From Melieria omissa (Eukaryota > Arthropoda > Insecta > Diptera > Ulidiidae): 64,000 nt of DNA. The stretch lies in the NCBI GenBank assembly GCA_963971225.1, contig OZ020268.1, positions 53,122,404 to 53,186,403 on the forward strand, written 5' to 3'. Below are positions 55,277 through 64,000 of the stretch, piece by piece. The position numbers were made by a program, and so were the translations under genes. Positions within the stretch are counted from its first letter, which is position 1. The number at the start of each line of letters is the position of its first letter. The notes beneath the pieces are model-generated. The model was not told where the DNA came from, ran no database searches, and saw only the letters and a list, made by a program, of their open reading frames with translations.

Positions 55277-56269
55277 CCCGGCATCGGTGTGGTGGGGTAT
55301 ACCATACCCCAGAGGTTGTATTTTTGTAAATATTACGCCTATTAGTTTTTTGTGGGCACTATCGCTTCTAGAAGCTGTTTATAACAGTCCAACCTTACAC
55401 ATTTGCTATCCAAAAACAACTTGAGTTTTACCAGTTTTCAGTCACATCCCGCTAAAGTTCATTGGGGTATGACATACCCCACCACACCAATAACGTAACT
55501 TCTTGTGTAAATGATTTTGAATTCAAATTGATATTTTTGATGGTCTAGTAGTCATCGATTTATTCAAAAACTCACCGTACGGAAACATAAGAGGCAAATA
55601 CAAACTGTCCAACTGCTACGTGCAAAAAAAGCTCCCAGTTCAGTATTCACATTTCGTCGCCGTAGAAAGCGAATGTCGTATGTTCCATTGAACTTAATAG
55701 CACATACGACAATCGTTTTCATCGTATAATATGTTCCAAAAAATATCATTATTTTTGTACATTATCATGATTCTGTAAATCTTTGAGATAACGCGAAGCT
55801 GTACCAAAACGTCGTCAGTACAGCACACAATGTTCGGTTTGTCTGAGAGCAAAAACCTTATACATCTTGCAAAAAATGCGCTAATTTGGAGACCCTGTAT
55901 TTCGCTACTCTTTCACCGTAGCTACCGAAAATTGTATGTCACATAACTTCATGTATGTCGTTTTTAAAACAGACTATGGTTTTTGGAAAATTATATAATG
56001 TAATTTTTTTAAACCCCATTTTATGAAGTCAACCTATAAATCTCAGTATTTTTCGTTTATTTTTTTTATATTTGTTATTTTCTTTTACAAATTGCTTGCA
56101 CATGAAATTTTTTTGTATTTTCTTACGTAAAAGTAAATGAAGAATAATATGTAATTGCTATCTTTTATATTTGGTTTGTTTCGTGGGGTTGGTGCTATAT
56201 AAAGTTTTGGGGTATGTCATACCCCACCACACCAATAACGTAATTTTTTTTCACCACACCAACGCCGGG
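55277..56269. mobile_element. piggyBac-type non-autonomous element in hAT3
   Basis: TTAA at both sides (55273-55276 and 56270-56273) and inverted ends CCCGGCRTYGGTGTGGT. A palindromic motif GGGGTATRNCATACCCC with CACCACACC occurs three times (about 55297, 55465 and 56210). No transposase; the middle is AT-rich. Confidence 0.85.
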
Positions 56270-56661
56270 TTAAGCTACTATATTGTTGAAAAGATCCAGT
56301 TTGATGCCAGTTTTTCCCTATTTGAGAAAATATCGACAAATATGTACATGCTAAGCCACGCCTACTAATATAATTCGACTATTATATAAAGTACATTTTG
56401 GTTAAGATTAAGTATTGTATCAAAGCTTTATAAATTTTTTCCGTTGAAGTCCATCGAAAAAAAAGTATTATTAAATCTGTGGTCAAAAACGATTATCGTT
56501 TAGGACTTAAGCGATTATTGCTTTGCCACCAAACAAATTACTATTAGTATATAATAAAAACATGTAAATTACATGAATTACATTGTTTCTTTCACTTTTT
56601 TATAAATCAAACTCTTAATGTGTTTTGAAACTTAGTATTTGATTTAGTAGTTGATGAATCC

Positions 56662-56997
56662 GCCGTGGCTCAGTTGGTTAGTGCGCGGTCCAAGCGAGTC
56701 GCATGCAGAGCGACGCTAGTTCGAATTCTGCATGTAGTAACACCTAAAAAAAATAACGGGAAACTCGTTTTCTCTTTCGGTGGCTGTCCTCTCAGCTGGA
56801 AATGGCAAACCTCTGAGAGTAAAAAATTGCCTATGAAAAAGCTCCCAACCTGCCGTTCGGAACCGGCATAATACTGTAGGTCCCTTCCACCCGCGTACAA
56901 AATTCACACGCACAACACGGGTGGTTGCGGGAAGCTAGGCCTTAGTCTCGCGTAAGCGGGCTGTCGTGCCAATCAATTATTATTAAAATTAATTATT
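56662..56997 (+). mobile_element. tRNA-derived SINE, second subfamily, inside hAT3
   Basis: Head GCCGTGGCTCAGTTGGTTAG (A box) and AGTTCGAATTCTGCATG (B box), the same body as the SINE at 53027, and a 3' tail TTATTATTAAAATTAATTA. 13-bp duplication AGTTGATGAATCC (56649-56661 and 56998-57010). It is the most complete SINE in the window. Confidence 0.9.
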
Positions 56998-57290
56998 AGT
57001 TGATGAATCCTTGCGATTTCTTAAACTGTGAAGAAAATATGTAAGTGTACTACTCAAAGTCCGTAAATACTACCCAAAAATCATAAAATGTACTACTGAA
57101 ACAAAATTGAAAACGGCAGCACTGATGGACCACTTCGCTGGTACGCATATTTGTGCGAGTTGACACCTCTATGTGTTTATTTGCTTAGTGGTGGTACACA
57201 CTGGTACTGGTACAGGTCACTGAGTGGTACACAACAACTTGTTCGACAAAAGTGTTGAATGAAATACGGAAAAATAACCGCCGACGTATA

Positions 57291-57905
57291 GGGTGTTTTT
57301 TTTAGAGGTATAGAACTTCGAATTGAAATAAAACACAAGAAAATCGTTTTAATGTCCATCAATTTGGCTTTATTGGAAGGATAATTTTATGCCATTAATG
57401 TTTAAATATGATTTCGGGCATGTGGCCGCCGCGGCTGGCTCGAACAAAGCCAATTCTACAGGTCCAATTTTCAATCTTCCATAAAGTTGATGGACAAAGC
57501 TCCAATTGATATGCACGGTGACGAATCGATTCATTCGAGTCCTCTTCAACATTTTGCTCTACAGCGGCAATTGTTTCTTCGGTGCGCACTGTTCGACGTC
57601 TCTGCGGATGCGTATTATCACATAGAGTAAACGTAGTGCGAAAACGACCCATGGTTAACCGAATTAATTGCTCTGATGGACGATTATGTCGACCATAAAA
57701 TGGACGGAGCTTGCGGTAAACTTCGCGAACTGAACCATTATTTTCAAAATAAATTTGCACGATTTGCAAGCGTTGTTCTTTTGTCAACCTGTTCATGATG
57801 AAATGGCAAACCAAACTGAACATAAATGACATTAGAGTTGCCAGATTTGACCACAAAATGCCAGTTTTATCTCTATTCGAAAAACAAACCTCTAAAAAAA
57901 CACCC
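57291..57905 (-). mobile_element. Tc1/mariner-type deletion derivative (615 bp)
   Basis: TA on both sides and inverted ends GGGTGTTTTTTTTAGAGGT. It occupies the 3' half of mariner M2. The minus-strand ORF (57796-57395) keeps only the N- and C-terminal ends of the transposase, so it must rely on a full-length relative for movement. Confidence 0.85.
57395..57796 (-). pseudogene. Transposase N-terminus fused to its C-terminus
   Basis: 133 codons from MNRLTKEQRLQIVQIYFENN. The N-terminal helix-turn-helix region (REVYRKLRPFYGRHNRPSEQ, then RRRTVRTEETIAAVEQNVEE and YQLELCPSTLWKI) is the type called DUF4817 in insect Tc1/mariner-like proteins. It joins directly to RASRGGHMPEIIF, the usual C-terminal end of that family. 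The whole catalytic domain (about 200 residues in relatives) is missing, yet the frame stays open across the junction. Confidence 0.75.
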
Positions 57906-58389
57906 TATATAAAAGGCAACCCTCGTATATAAGTTAAGATGTAATGTTAAAGCCGCTTTCCCACACTACAACTAATGTCGAGCTTACAGCAAAGCTTATG
58001 TGTGTGAGCATATTAGCAAATTATTGCACCCCATACTAGCAACATCGATGAGTATGAGTTATCATTGCAATCAATACTCAGCTCTACCACAATTCTACAC
58101 CCGCCTAGCAACAGCTTTGACGTCAAAACCACCGCTGCCGAAGAAAAGGCAACAACACCTCAGCAACCTTAGCAACGCTCGATATTGGCGCCAAATCGAT
58201 AGCTTGCAAAACCAATAAAATTAATAAACTAAAAACAATGACGAATGTTGAAAAGCTGCTGCTTATCCCCACACACACGTGCCACTACAGCGGTCTCTCA
58301 AAACGAAATCGAGTGAAAGTGCGTCATTAAGAATTGAGGAATAAAACGAGTCACGTCGATGTAAATTAAAGCATTACTTACAAATTGCA

Positions 58390-59000
58390 TTTTTATTAAT
58401 TTATATAGATATCTGCCAGAGTGTTTATCCAATGTTGTTATGATATGCAAGTAGTTTGCAATAAAATAAAATATAATTTTTTGGAATATTATTCATGCTT
58501 TTTTAGTTTTGTTATTTTGTATGCCAAGTCAATCAACCGCACGGGTGATCCCAGGCGCTTTCGTGTCGCATTTTAACTGAACTTTTGGCTATCGAAAGAC
58601 GCCATCTCATCGACTTGTGACTGATTTTTGACTAAAAGTCGAATTTTAACCATCAAACACTCCTCGTTTTCACCTGAAGTGGCATCGTGCTGGTTTCAAT
58701 TTATAAAAAAATTCATTTACCGATTAAACAAAGGCGTTTTGAGGACGTAGAAGCCATCCAAAAGGCTTGCACCGACATCCTGAAGGATATTTCAGCCGAC
58801 AATCTAAGACACTGTTTAGAGATGCTTTTATTATATTATATTATATGTCCTCGGATAAAAGGATAATTTTAGAATTTGTGAGTATGCAACATAAATTTGT
58901 AGTCCCAATTTTGATAGCATGGGAACATTTTAACCAAGAGCATTTTGGTTTTCCAAATTAAACTCCGTCCCGACAGGGTTAAAGGTGAAAAGACCTTTTT
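58390..59000 (+). mobile_element. Degenerate mariner transposase 3' half, block D
   Basis: Same remnant as in blocks A-C: HSSFSPEVASC, then RRFEDVEAIQKACTDILKDI and SADNLRHCLEMLL, ending at the TTATATTATATTATATG run that A and B share. Confidence 0.7.
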
Positions 59001-59311
59001 GCTAATGTGGGAAGGTACATACCATGCATAGTGATTGAAAATTTTGGATATATTGGGACATTGATCCAAAGAATTAAATCAGTTATGAACCATTACCCAT
59101 AATACCGTACTCGAGATACTGCTTAAGCTTCAGCTGTCATTTAGTTAGGTACTCATGGAAAGGTACACAAACAGATAGCTGATTGTGCGCTCTGGTTTTT
59201 CCAATTCCACACGTGTCTGGTTACTATTTGAACAGACAGACAATGAATTTTCGTCAGAGAAAGTTTACTCAAGTCTCAATCTGCGCTATGTTTTTTTATG
59301 CGCGGTAGTCA

Positions 59312-59460
59312 TTTTTATTTGATCAAAGAATAACAAATGTGTGACAACATTAACCGTTCAACAAAAAATAACTGGTTATTTGTACAATTGAAAAACCGGC
59401 TGGTACCGGCTTTTGGAGAAAGAACGACAAGCCTGGGGCTTTCGCGTGTTTCCTATAAAA
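59312..59460 (+). promoter_or_regulatory. Single promoter module of peptide gene D
   Basis: One module, with TATAAAA at 59454-59460, 74 nt before the ATG. Its AAAAACCGGCTGGTACCGGC variant matches the proximal module of block A, while its upstream flank (TATGCGCGGTAGTCATTTTT) matches the distal one, as expected if one module was lost by recombination between the two. Confidence 0.65.
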
Positions 59461-59527
59461 CGCTCGAGTATTTTTAGTGTAAATCACTTCAGCACAGCAC
59501 GGCAAAGAGTGATTACCTCTCGATAAA

Positions 59528-59958
59528 ATGAAACTGTTTATTGTATTTTTTATTTGTGCACTTCTGGCCTGCGCGGTGCAGAGCCAAGAGAGTCACTGCT
59601 GCAACGCCGTGGAGAACACGATCATCGGTGTGAACCCTGGTAAGGACGATGGGCATGCGGTAAGTCAAACGAGTTGAGATTTATTAAAGGAGTGAATAAA
59701 TAGAAGATTAGAATTGAAAGTTAAAATGGAAAGATAACCAACAAAAATGAGTCGAATATAAATCGAATAAATGGAGAGCATTTGCGAAAGTGGAAACAGG
59801 TTGAGACATTCGAAGGAAGAAGGCTTTAAGAATGAAGCCTCGATCTCCTATAGAATTGCTAAGAAACTTTACTTAAACTATGTATCAAAATTTCATATTT
59901 AAAATTTGTTAATTTTCAGGGATTCGGGGGAACCGGGAACCATCCCAGTAGTCCGTAA
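59528..59958 (+). CDS. Small secreted peptide, paralog D (two exons)
   Basis: Exon 1 is 59528-59659 and exon 2 is 59920-59958. The product is 56 residues: signal peptide MKLFIVFFICALLACAVQS, mature start QESHCCNAVENTIIGVNPG, end GFGGTGNHPSSP. Exon 2 and the second half of exon 1 are identical in sequence to paralog A; within exon 1 it differs from A only at codons 7, 16 and 21, all changing the amino acid. An AATAAA follows at about 60057. The donor GTAAGT and acceptor TTTTCAG are intact. Function unknown. Confidence 0.75.
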
Positions 59959-60100
59959 TGATGCCCAGCTTGCGGTTGCAGCTCTAAAAGCATTTCCTGC
60001 AGTGACGGTTAAGAACTAAATTCGCATCACTTCAAATACCCAGTAAAATTTAAAATTAATAAAAAGCAAAATCAAAACATGACAATTTGTTCAAGCATTA

Positions 60101-60409
60101 TTATAATGGTTTTTTACTGGCACGACAGCCCGATTACGAGACTAAGGCCTAGTTACCCGTTTTTTAGTTTTTTACGAGGTTAGAAGGGACCTACAGTTGT
60201 ATGCCGATTCCGAACGGCGAGTTGGCAGCTTTTTCATAGGCAATTTTACTCTCAGAGGTTTGCCATTTCCATTGCTGAGACGACAGCCGCCGACAGAAAA
60301 ATTGTTGTTGTTTTTCGGTGTTAACAGCAACGGAGTCTTGAACCAGGGTTCGAGCATCGCATTTGACGCGCGGCCCAACGCACTAACCAGCTGAGCTATG
60401 GTGGCTGCT
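60101..60409 (-). mobile_element. tRNA-derived SINE, block D
   Basis: Same SINE as block A with the full GCGCGTCAAATGCGATGC stretch, flanked by GTTCAAGCATTA on both sides (a cleaner duplication than in A). Confidence 0.85.
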
Positions 60410-63044
60410 GTTCAAGCATTACTGACGGCTTTTTTCACTAAAAAGACAATTGCAATCAGTTTAAGGGTTTTCCATTTTTAAATATCTGTATTTTCTTTAG
60501 TATTTCTGTCAACTTTTGCTTTGATGGCTTTTTTTTTGTTACCACGGAAATTTTTATATTTAAAAAAAATTATTTTATGAAAAATTAGCCAAATACGCTG
60601 TGTACTTTTCGAGATGTCAGCAGATATGATTTGTAGTCTTTGTAGGTATGGAAAACTTGTGGTATTTTTAATGTTAAGTTTGAGTCACTCATAGTGGAAA
60701 AGTCTGAATTTAATCGAACAACTAACTTAAAAATTGTACTTAGTTGTATTACATGCTAGTAGAGCCCTGCGGCTTTGCACGCAAGTTTGAAGTCAATGGG
60801 CTCAATAAATCAAGTTCCTTCATACTGCACGATGCCACGCCTCTTTTATGTAATGCCCAATCTATTCCTCCAGTCGAAGGGTGTGACCCGGTTTCATTGA
60901 TATGCGACTCTCAGTTCCAAAGTTACGCGGAAAATTTCAGTCACAGAAAATATACCGCACCCCTTGTCAACGCCCATATATTTTGCCAGTAGAATGACAC
61001 ATCTATGGGACGAGGGTATACAAAGCTTCAAAACTTTCCAACTTATTGTTCCGAAGATATTCCACATTAAAACTTTGGATTCTATGAGTGGAGCCATGAC
61101 CCTCGTCCGACACTCACCCCACTCCGCATGTCGAAGAGCACATCTAAATCGTAAGTTTCATCAACATCAAGTCAATTCTCTTTGATGTGTGATTTGTAGT
61201 TCCAAGGTTATTCAAAGCATTTGAGTTGCTTTTAAAGTGCCACGGCCCTTGTCCAACGCCCATTCAATTTTACCAGTGAAAACGGCATATAGCCTATGTA
61301 CCATTCCCCAGCATGAAAAAATTAGAAGATTATAGAAGTATAGATTGGCATAACTTTTAATAAAAATACATAATGTTAGGGTTGCCACAAAAATGTAGAA
61401 AAATACAAAAAAAATTAATAAGAATTTGTATTGCTTTCTATAAGATTGAGAACCAAGTTTGTGGCTCCATTACTTCTATTTTCATTTAATGTGACAGATT
61501 TAAAGCACTGATGAAAGCATTTAATCCTTTCAGCATCAGTTCAACAATTTCAGCATTAATTCGTTCGAATTTGTTAAATTTATAGCAATGTGAGATGATC
61601 AATAAGAACCTCTTCTAAAAATTGTGGGTATCTGACCCATGGGACTATTCACAGTCTAATAGGTTTCGTAAGAAGTTCATAGTGGTTCTTCAGATCGATT
61701 TAACTTTTAACAATATTTTAAGGAACTTTAAGTCCACTTGGTCTGATATGTTTACATGTCAATGTGAAGGCGCTTCTCTTTTTCTTTACACAGTAATCTT
61801 CATGAAATTTTAACAATATTATTCACCATAATTTTAATACTTTTTATATCTTCAAATCACCTAACTTTACAAAATGTTTTTTCAACATTTAACGTTTGCA
61901 GCTCTAAAAACCCAACGCTTCATCAAAACAATTTCATTGCAGTAGTACGAAAAACAAATCCCATTTCAACTGATCTAACCAAACTTGTTCCCCATTGGGC
62001 TCAAACTATTTCAATAATTTTGCTGTCAACACTTTTCTTTCCTACTTTTTAAGACTTGCACTGCCAATTCGCTGCATAGTTTTCTTCTTTCTTTACCATT
62101 CAACTAAATTTTTTGCACTTATTTTTTGCACTCCTCTTTTTCGCAGTACGCACTGCCAGCTAGTAGATTTTTTTGCCTTACTCTGCCCCCTACCTCAGCA
62201 ATAGTTTTCCACTAAAACAATTCAAATGTCTTTGGGGCAGCGGCTCGCTGTTTCCAGCCCATTGAAGTGTTTACACAGCACACTAAACCGCCCGAAAACA
62301 CTTTAACCAGAGATAACTCATCATATAGATGTCCAGTCTCATACGACGAAAACGGCACAAAAATTTCAAGCTCTGAATTACAGCTTTTTACCGCAAAGCT
62401 ATTTTACACACACAGCTACATGTGCTCATCCAGAACTTTTGCCGGATTGAATTAATTTTGAATTTCTTTTCTTGCTTGTGATATTATCTTTTGCAACATA
62501 CATTTATCATTTTAGTTACAACGATCACGTACTGTATTTGGTGTAACAGGTAGGCAGCACGTCGGATATCCGTAATTTCTTTTTCGTAAATTTCGCCTCG
62601 GGTTCAAGGCTGGGCGAGAAGCAAAATTTTTGTTAACATTAAACGCTTTTTTTATTAACTTTTTTAATCGGTTATACCCGAAATTAATAATGTGTTCAAA
62701 AAATGTGATATAAATGAATCGGCACTAAACATTTTGTGTATAATCAAAGAATATGAAGTCTTTATTTTCTTTGGCATGATACATACACATCGTTGCTAAG
62801 GCAACGCATTGCCAATAGCTGAGGCGCCAGCAGGTCTGCGTCGGCATAACTGTATTGCGACAATGTAGTGGCCGCTGAACAATTAAACCGTTTTGGCAAA
62901 TTGTGCCGATCTTTTCATTCTTTTTTGCGAAAAGCAAGTGCCTGGGCGTACCCAGCAACAAATTAAAGGGGGCAAAGACATAACTACATTTCCAAATTTA
63001 GAATATAAAATTCAAATATAATAGAATATAGATTTCTGTACATA
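60410..63044. repeat. Block D spacer
   Basis: No gene is visible. 60410-61690 repeats block A (5191-6500), including the degenerate short repeats. 61690-61740 is a short stretch present only here. 61740-63044 repeats block E (19640-20936). Confidence 0.75.
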
Positions 63045-63290
63045 TCGCTCCTTCGCTGCAAGAACGTCATAACTCAAAACTACATCATTCCGAGAAAATT
63101 CAATTTTAAAATTTACCATTACAGGCAGTTCGAGGTATCAACAATTTTTCATGTCGTCTTGTGAGCAAAGTATTGAATATTTTACAAAGAGGTTTTGACA
63201 GATAAGAGATCATATGCAGATACACACAGGGCTGCCATAAACTAAAAAACAAATTTTTTGAGTTATGACGTTCTTGCAGCGAAGGAGCGA
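63045..63290. mobile_element. Palindromic MITE, block D copy
   Basis: Same MITE as at 20937-21181, with the same TCGCTCCTTCGCTGCAAGAA ends between TA dinucleotides. Confidence 0.75.
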
Positions 63291-63551
63291 TATGTATATA
63301 AAATATAGAATTACGAGGGGGGAACGACCCTCCTCAGCCCATACCTAGGTACGCCCATGAGCGCCTGTCATCATCAACCGAATCTTTTTGCTGTATGGTT
63401 GTTTGTAACCGTATGCTGCGCTTGGTTGCTTGATTTTACAACTTGCGAACTATTATATGTGTCTCCAGAACCAAACAATTTACTAATCAAGAGATCTAGA
63501 AAATAAATAAATGTTTCATTTATATTGTTCTCACGGGTCGTAAAAAAAATA

Positions 63552-64000
63552 TAGGGGTAAGTGGGGTAAAGTGGGAAACTTTTTTTTGGAGCTCCGTTAA
63601 GTGAACAGAACTAATTATTTTTTCATGTTAAAACTTCCTATAGTAAAGAGAATCAAATAAGCTATATTTTTGTCACAGCAACGAACCGCAAATAATGATT
63701 TTTCTAAGAGTTACCGAGCTTCGACTGATCATGTTCAAAATGACCAAATTTAAAAGTTGTGGGGTAAAGTGGGAAACATTACAAAACTTTATAAACTAAA
63801 CACAAATCTTGTAGAAAATTTATCAAATCTTTATTTTAATTTGTTGAAGGTTCGAAGAATACATCTGAAGAATCAATATGAAAAATACAAAATTTTCGCA
63901 ATAAAAAAAATAATGAAAAAATAAAAAAAAAATTCGTAAAATTGTGACTTAGTCGTCGTTCTCGGAAGAAGCATCTAAGTCCGAGTCACACTCTCGGCAA
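63552..64000 (-). pseudogene. pogo-like transposase 3' end, block D (cut by window edge)
   Basis: Repeats 21443-21900: the GTGGGGTAAAGTGGGAAAC terminus, an AT-rich 3' region, and the last codons of the PHD-like finger frame (…SDLDASSENDD stop at about 63948). The remainder of the gene lies outside the window and may be more complete than the block E copy. Confidence 0.6.

Larger units (their letters stand above)
54537..57124. mobile_element. hAT3: hAT-type element
   Basis: Ends CAGTGCTGCCG on both sides, with subterminal GTACTAC/GTAGTA motifs at both ends. The flanking 8 bp differ (AGCGAAAG and ATGGACCA), so no target duplication is visible. No transposase was found. It contains a piggyBac-type MITE and a SINE. 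The rest (54560-55270 and 57011-57090) is AT-rich without a frame. Confidence 0.65.
41505..57190 (-). mobile_element. P-like DNA transposon in mariner M2
   Basis: 26-bp inverted ends CACTAAGCAAATAAACACAT-AGAGGT at both sides and a 7-bp duplication GTGGTAC (41498-41504 and 57191-57197). Restoring the mariner around it gives the GAGTGGTACACACTGG seen in M1. Inside, minus-strand transposase fragments with P-element/THAP9-like motifs lie on either side of hAT2. hAT2 and hAT3 lie within it. Confidence 0.75.
34690..57925 (+). mobile_element. mariner M2, opened by more than 20 kb of insertions
   Basis: Remaining pieces are 34690-34994, 41090-41504, 57191-57288 and the terminal 57906-57925. The start codon is at 34763 (MNLTREHFRAIIFYDFRNEL). 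After hAT1 the frame pieces continue with DAVHELLMKDRHVTYREI, QASLGISFTAVHSIL and QQSTVWVFQDEPNRTK. After the P-like element come the TGGTACACAACAACTTG and CCGCCGACG segments. The catalytic 3' half has been replaced by the 57291-57905 element. The 3' terminus GGCAACCCTCGTATA equals that of M1. Confidence 0.8.
57925..64000 (+). repeat. Block D (continues past the window)
   Basis: Holds in order what blocks A and E hold separately: shared core (58023), mariner remnant, promoter, peptide gene, SINE, degenerate repeat spacer (60790-61300), spacer, MITE and the pogo-like end. From 58570 to 61690 it is very close to block A, and from 61740 to 64000 very close to block E (19640-21900). It is thus the least interrupted version of the whole block. 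Confidence 0.85.

Noticed and set aside
55560..55749. A 61-codon minus-strand ORF inside the piggyBac-type MITE
   Set aside because: No transposase motif and no homologous frame elsewhere in the window; likely chance.

Overview
This is eukaryotic DNA from an insect, most likely a higher (brachyceran) fly and possibly a tephritid fruit fly. The basis is the set of elements present (errantivirus-type gypsy, BEL/Pao, LOA-like LINEs, mariner, Tc1, pogo/Tigger, P-like, hAT, Transib and piggyBac remnants), short GT-AG introns of about 60-260 bp, AT-rich spacers and tRNA-derived SINEs. There is no bacterial gene organisation, rRNA, CRISPR array or replication origin. Nearly all sequence belongs to transposable elements, mostly broken and nested in one another.

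The best candidate for a real host gene family is a small two-exon gene encoding a secreted peptide of 56-65 residues. It occurs four times: A at 4309-4739 (+), B at 24763-25216 (-), C at 33410-33860 (+) and D at 59528-59958 (+). Every copy has an intact frame, a signal peptide, a CC pair at residues 24-25, GT-AG splice sites and a TATA box exactly 74 nt upstream of the ATG. The copies are mosaics of one another and their C-termini differ through small indels in exon 2. I do not recognise the family.

Layout. 1-6500 is copy A of a repeated block: LINE 3' end with a piggyBac-type element, transposase-like ORF, mariner remnant, peptide gene, SINE, spacer. 6507-11153 is a 5'-truncated errantivirus. 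11154-13590 holds a pogo/Tigger element. 13591-17780 is a mariner piece followed by a LOA-like LINE. 17790-22455 is block E (degenerate repeats, a MITE and a pogo-like transposase C-terminus with a PHD-like finger). 22455-24046 is the LTR and gag of a second gypsy element. 24047-29610 is block B, an inverted copy of 1-5520. 29598-31860 is a mariner with a LINE inside. 31856-34690 is block C. 34690-57925 is one mariner opened up by more than 20 kb of later insertions. 57925-64000 is block D, which repeats block A (2690-6500) and then block E (about 19200-22000).

The insertions between 34690 and 57925 can be ordered from target-site duplications. The mariner received hAT1 (34995-41089) and a P-like element (41505-57190). 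The P-like element received hAT2 (43128-54329) and hAT3 (54537-57124). hAT2 contains a palindromic MITE, a pogo-type element opened by a BEL/Pao retrotransposon (itself interrupted), and a piggyBac element carrying a LINE and a SINE. hAT1 contains a mariner remnant, which contains an unidentified TIR element (35607-40556), which contains an RSS-ended Transib and a Tc1-like element. All boundaries were read by eye; no alignment or database search was run.
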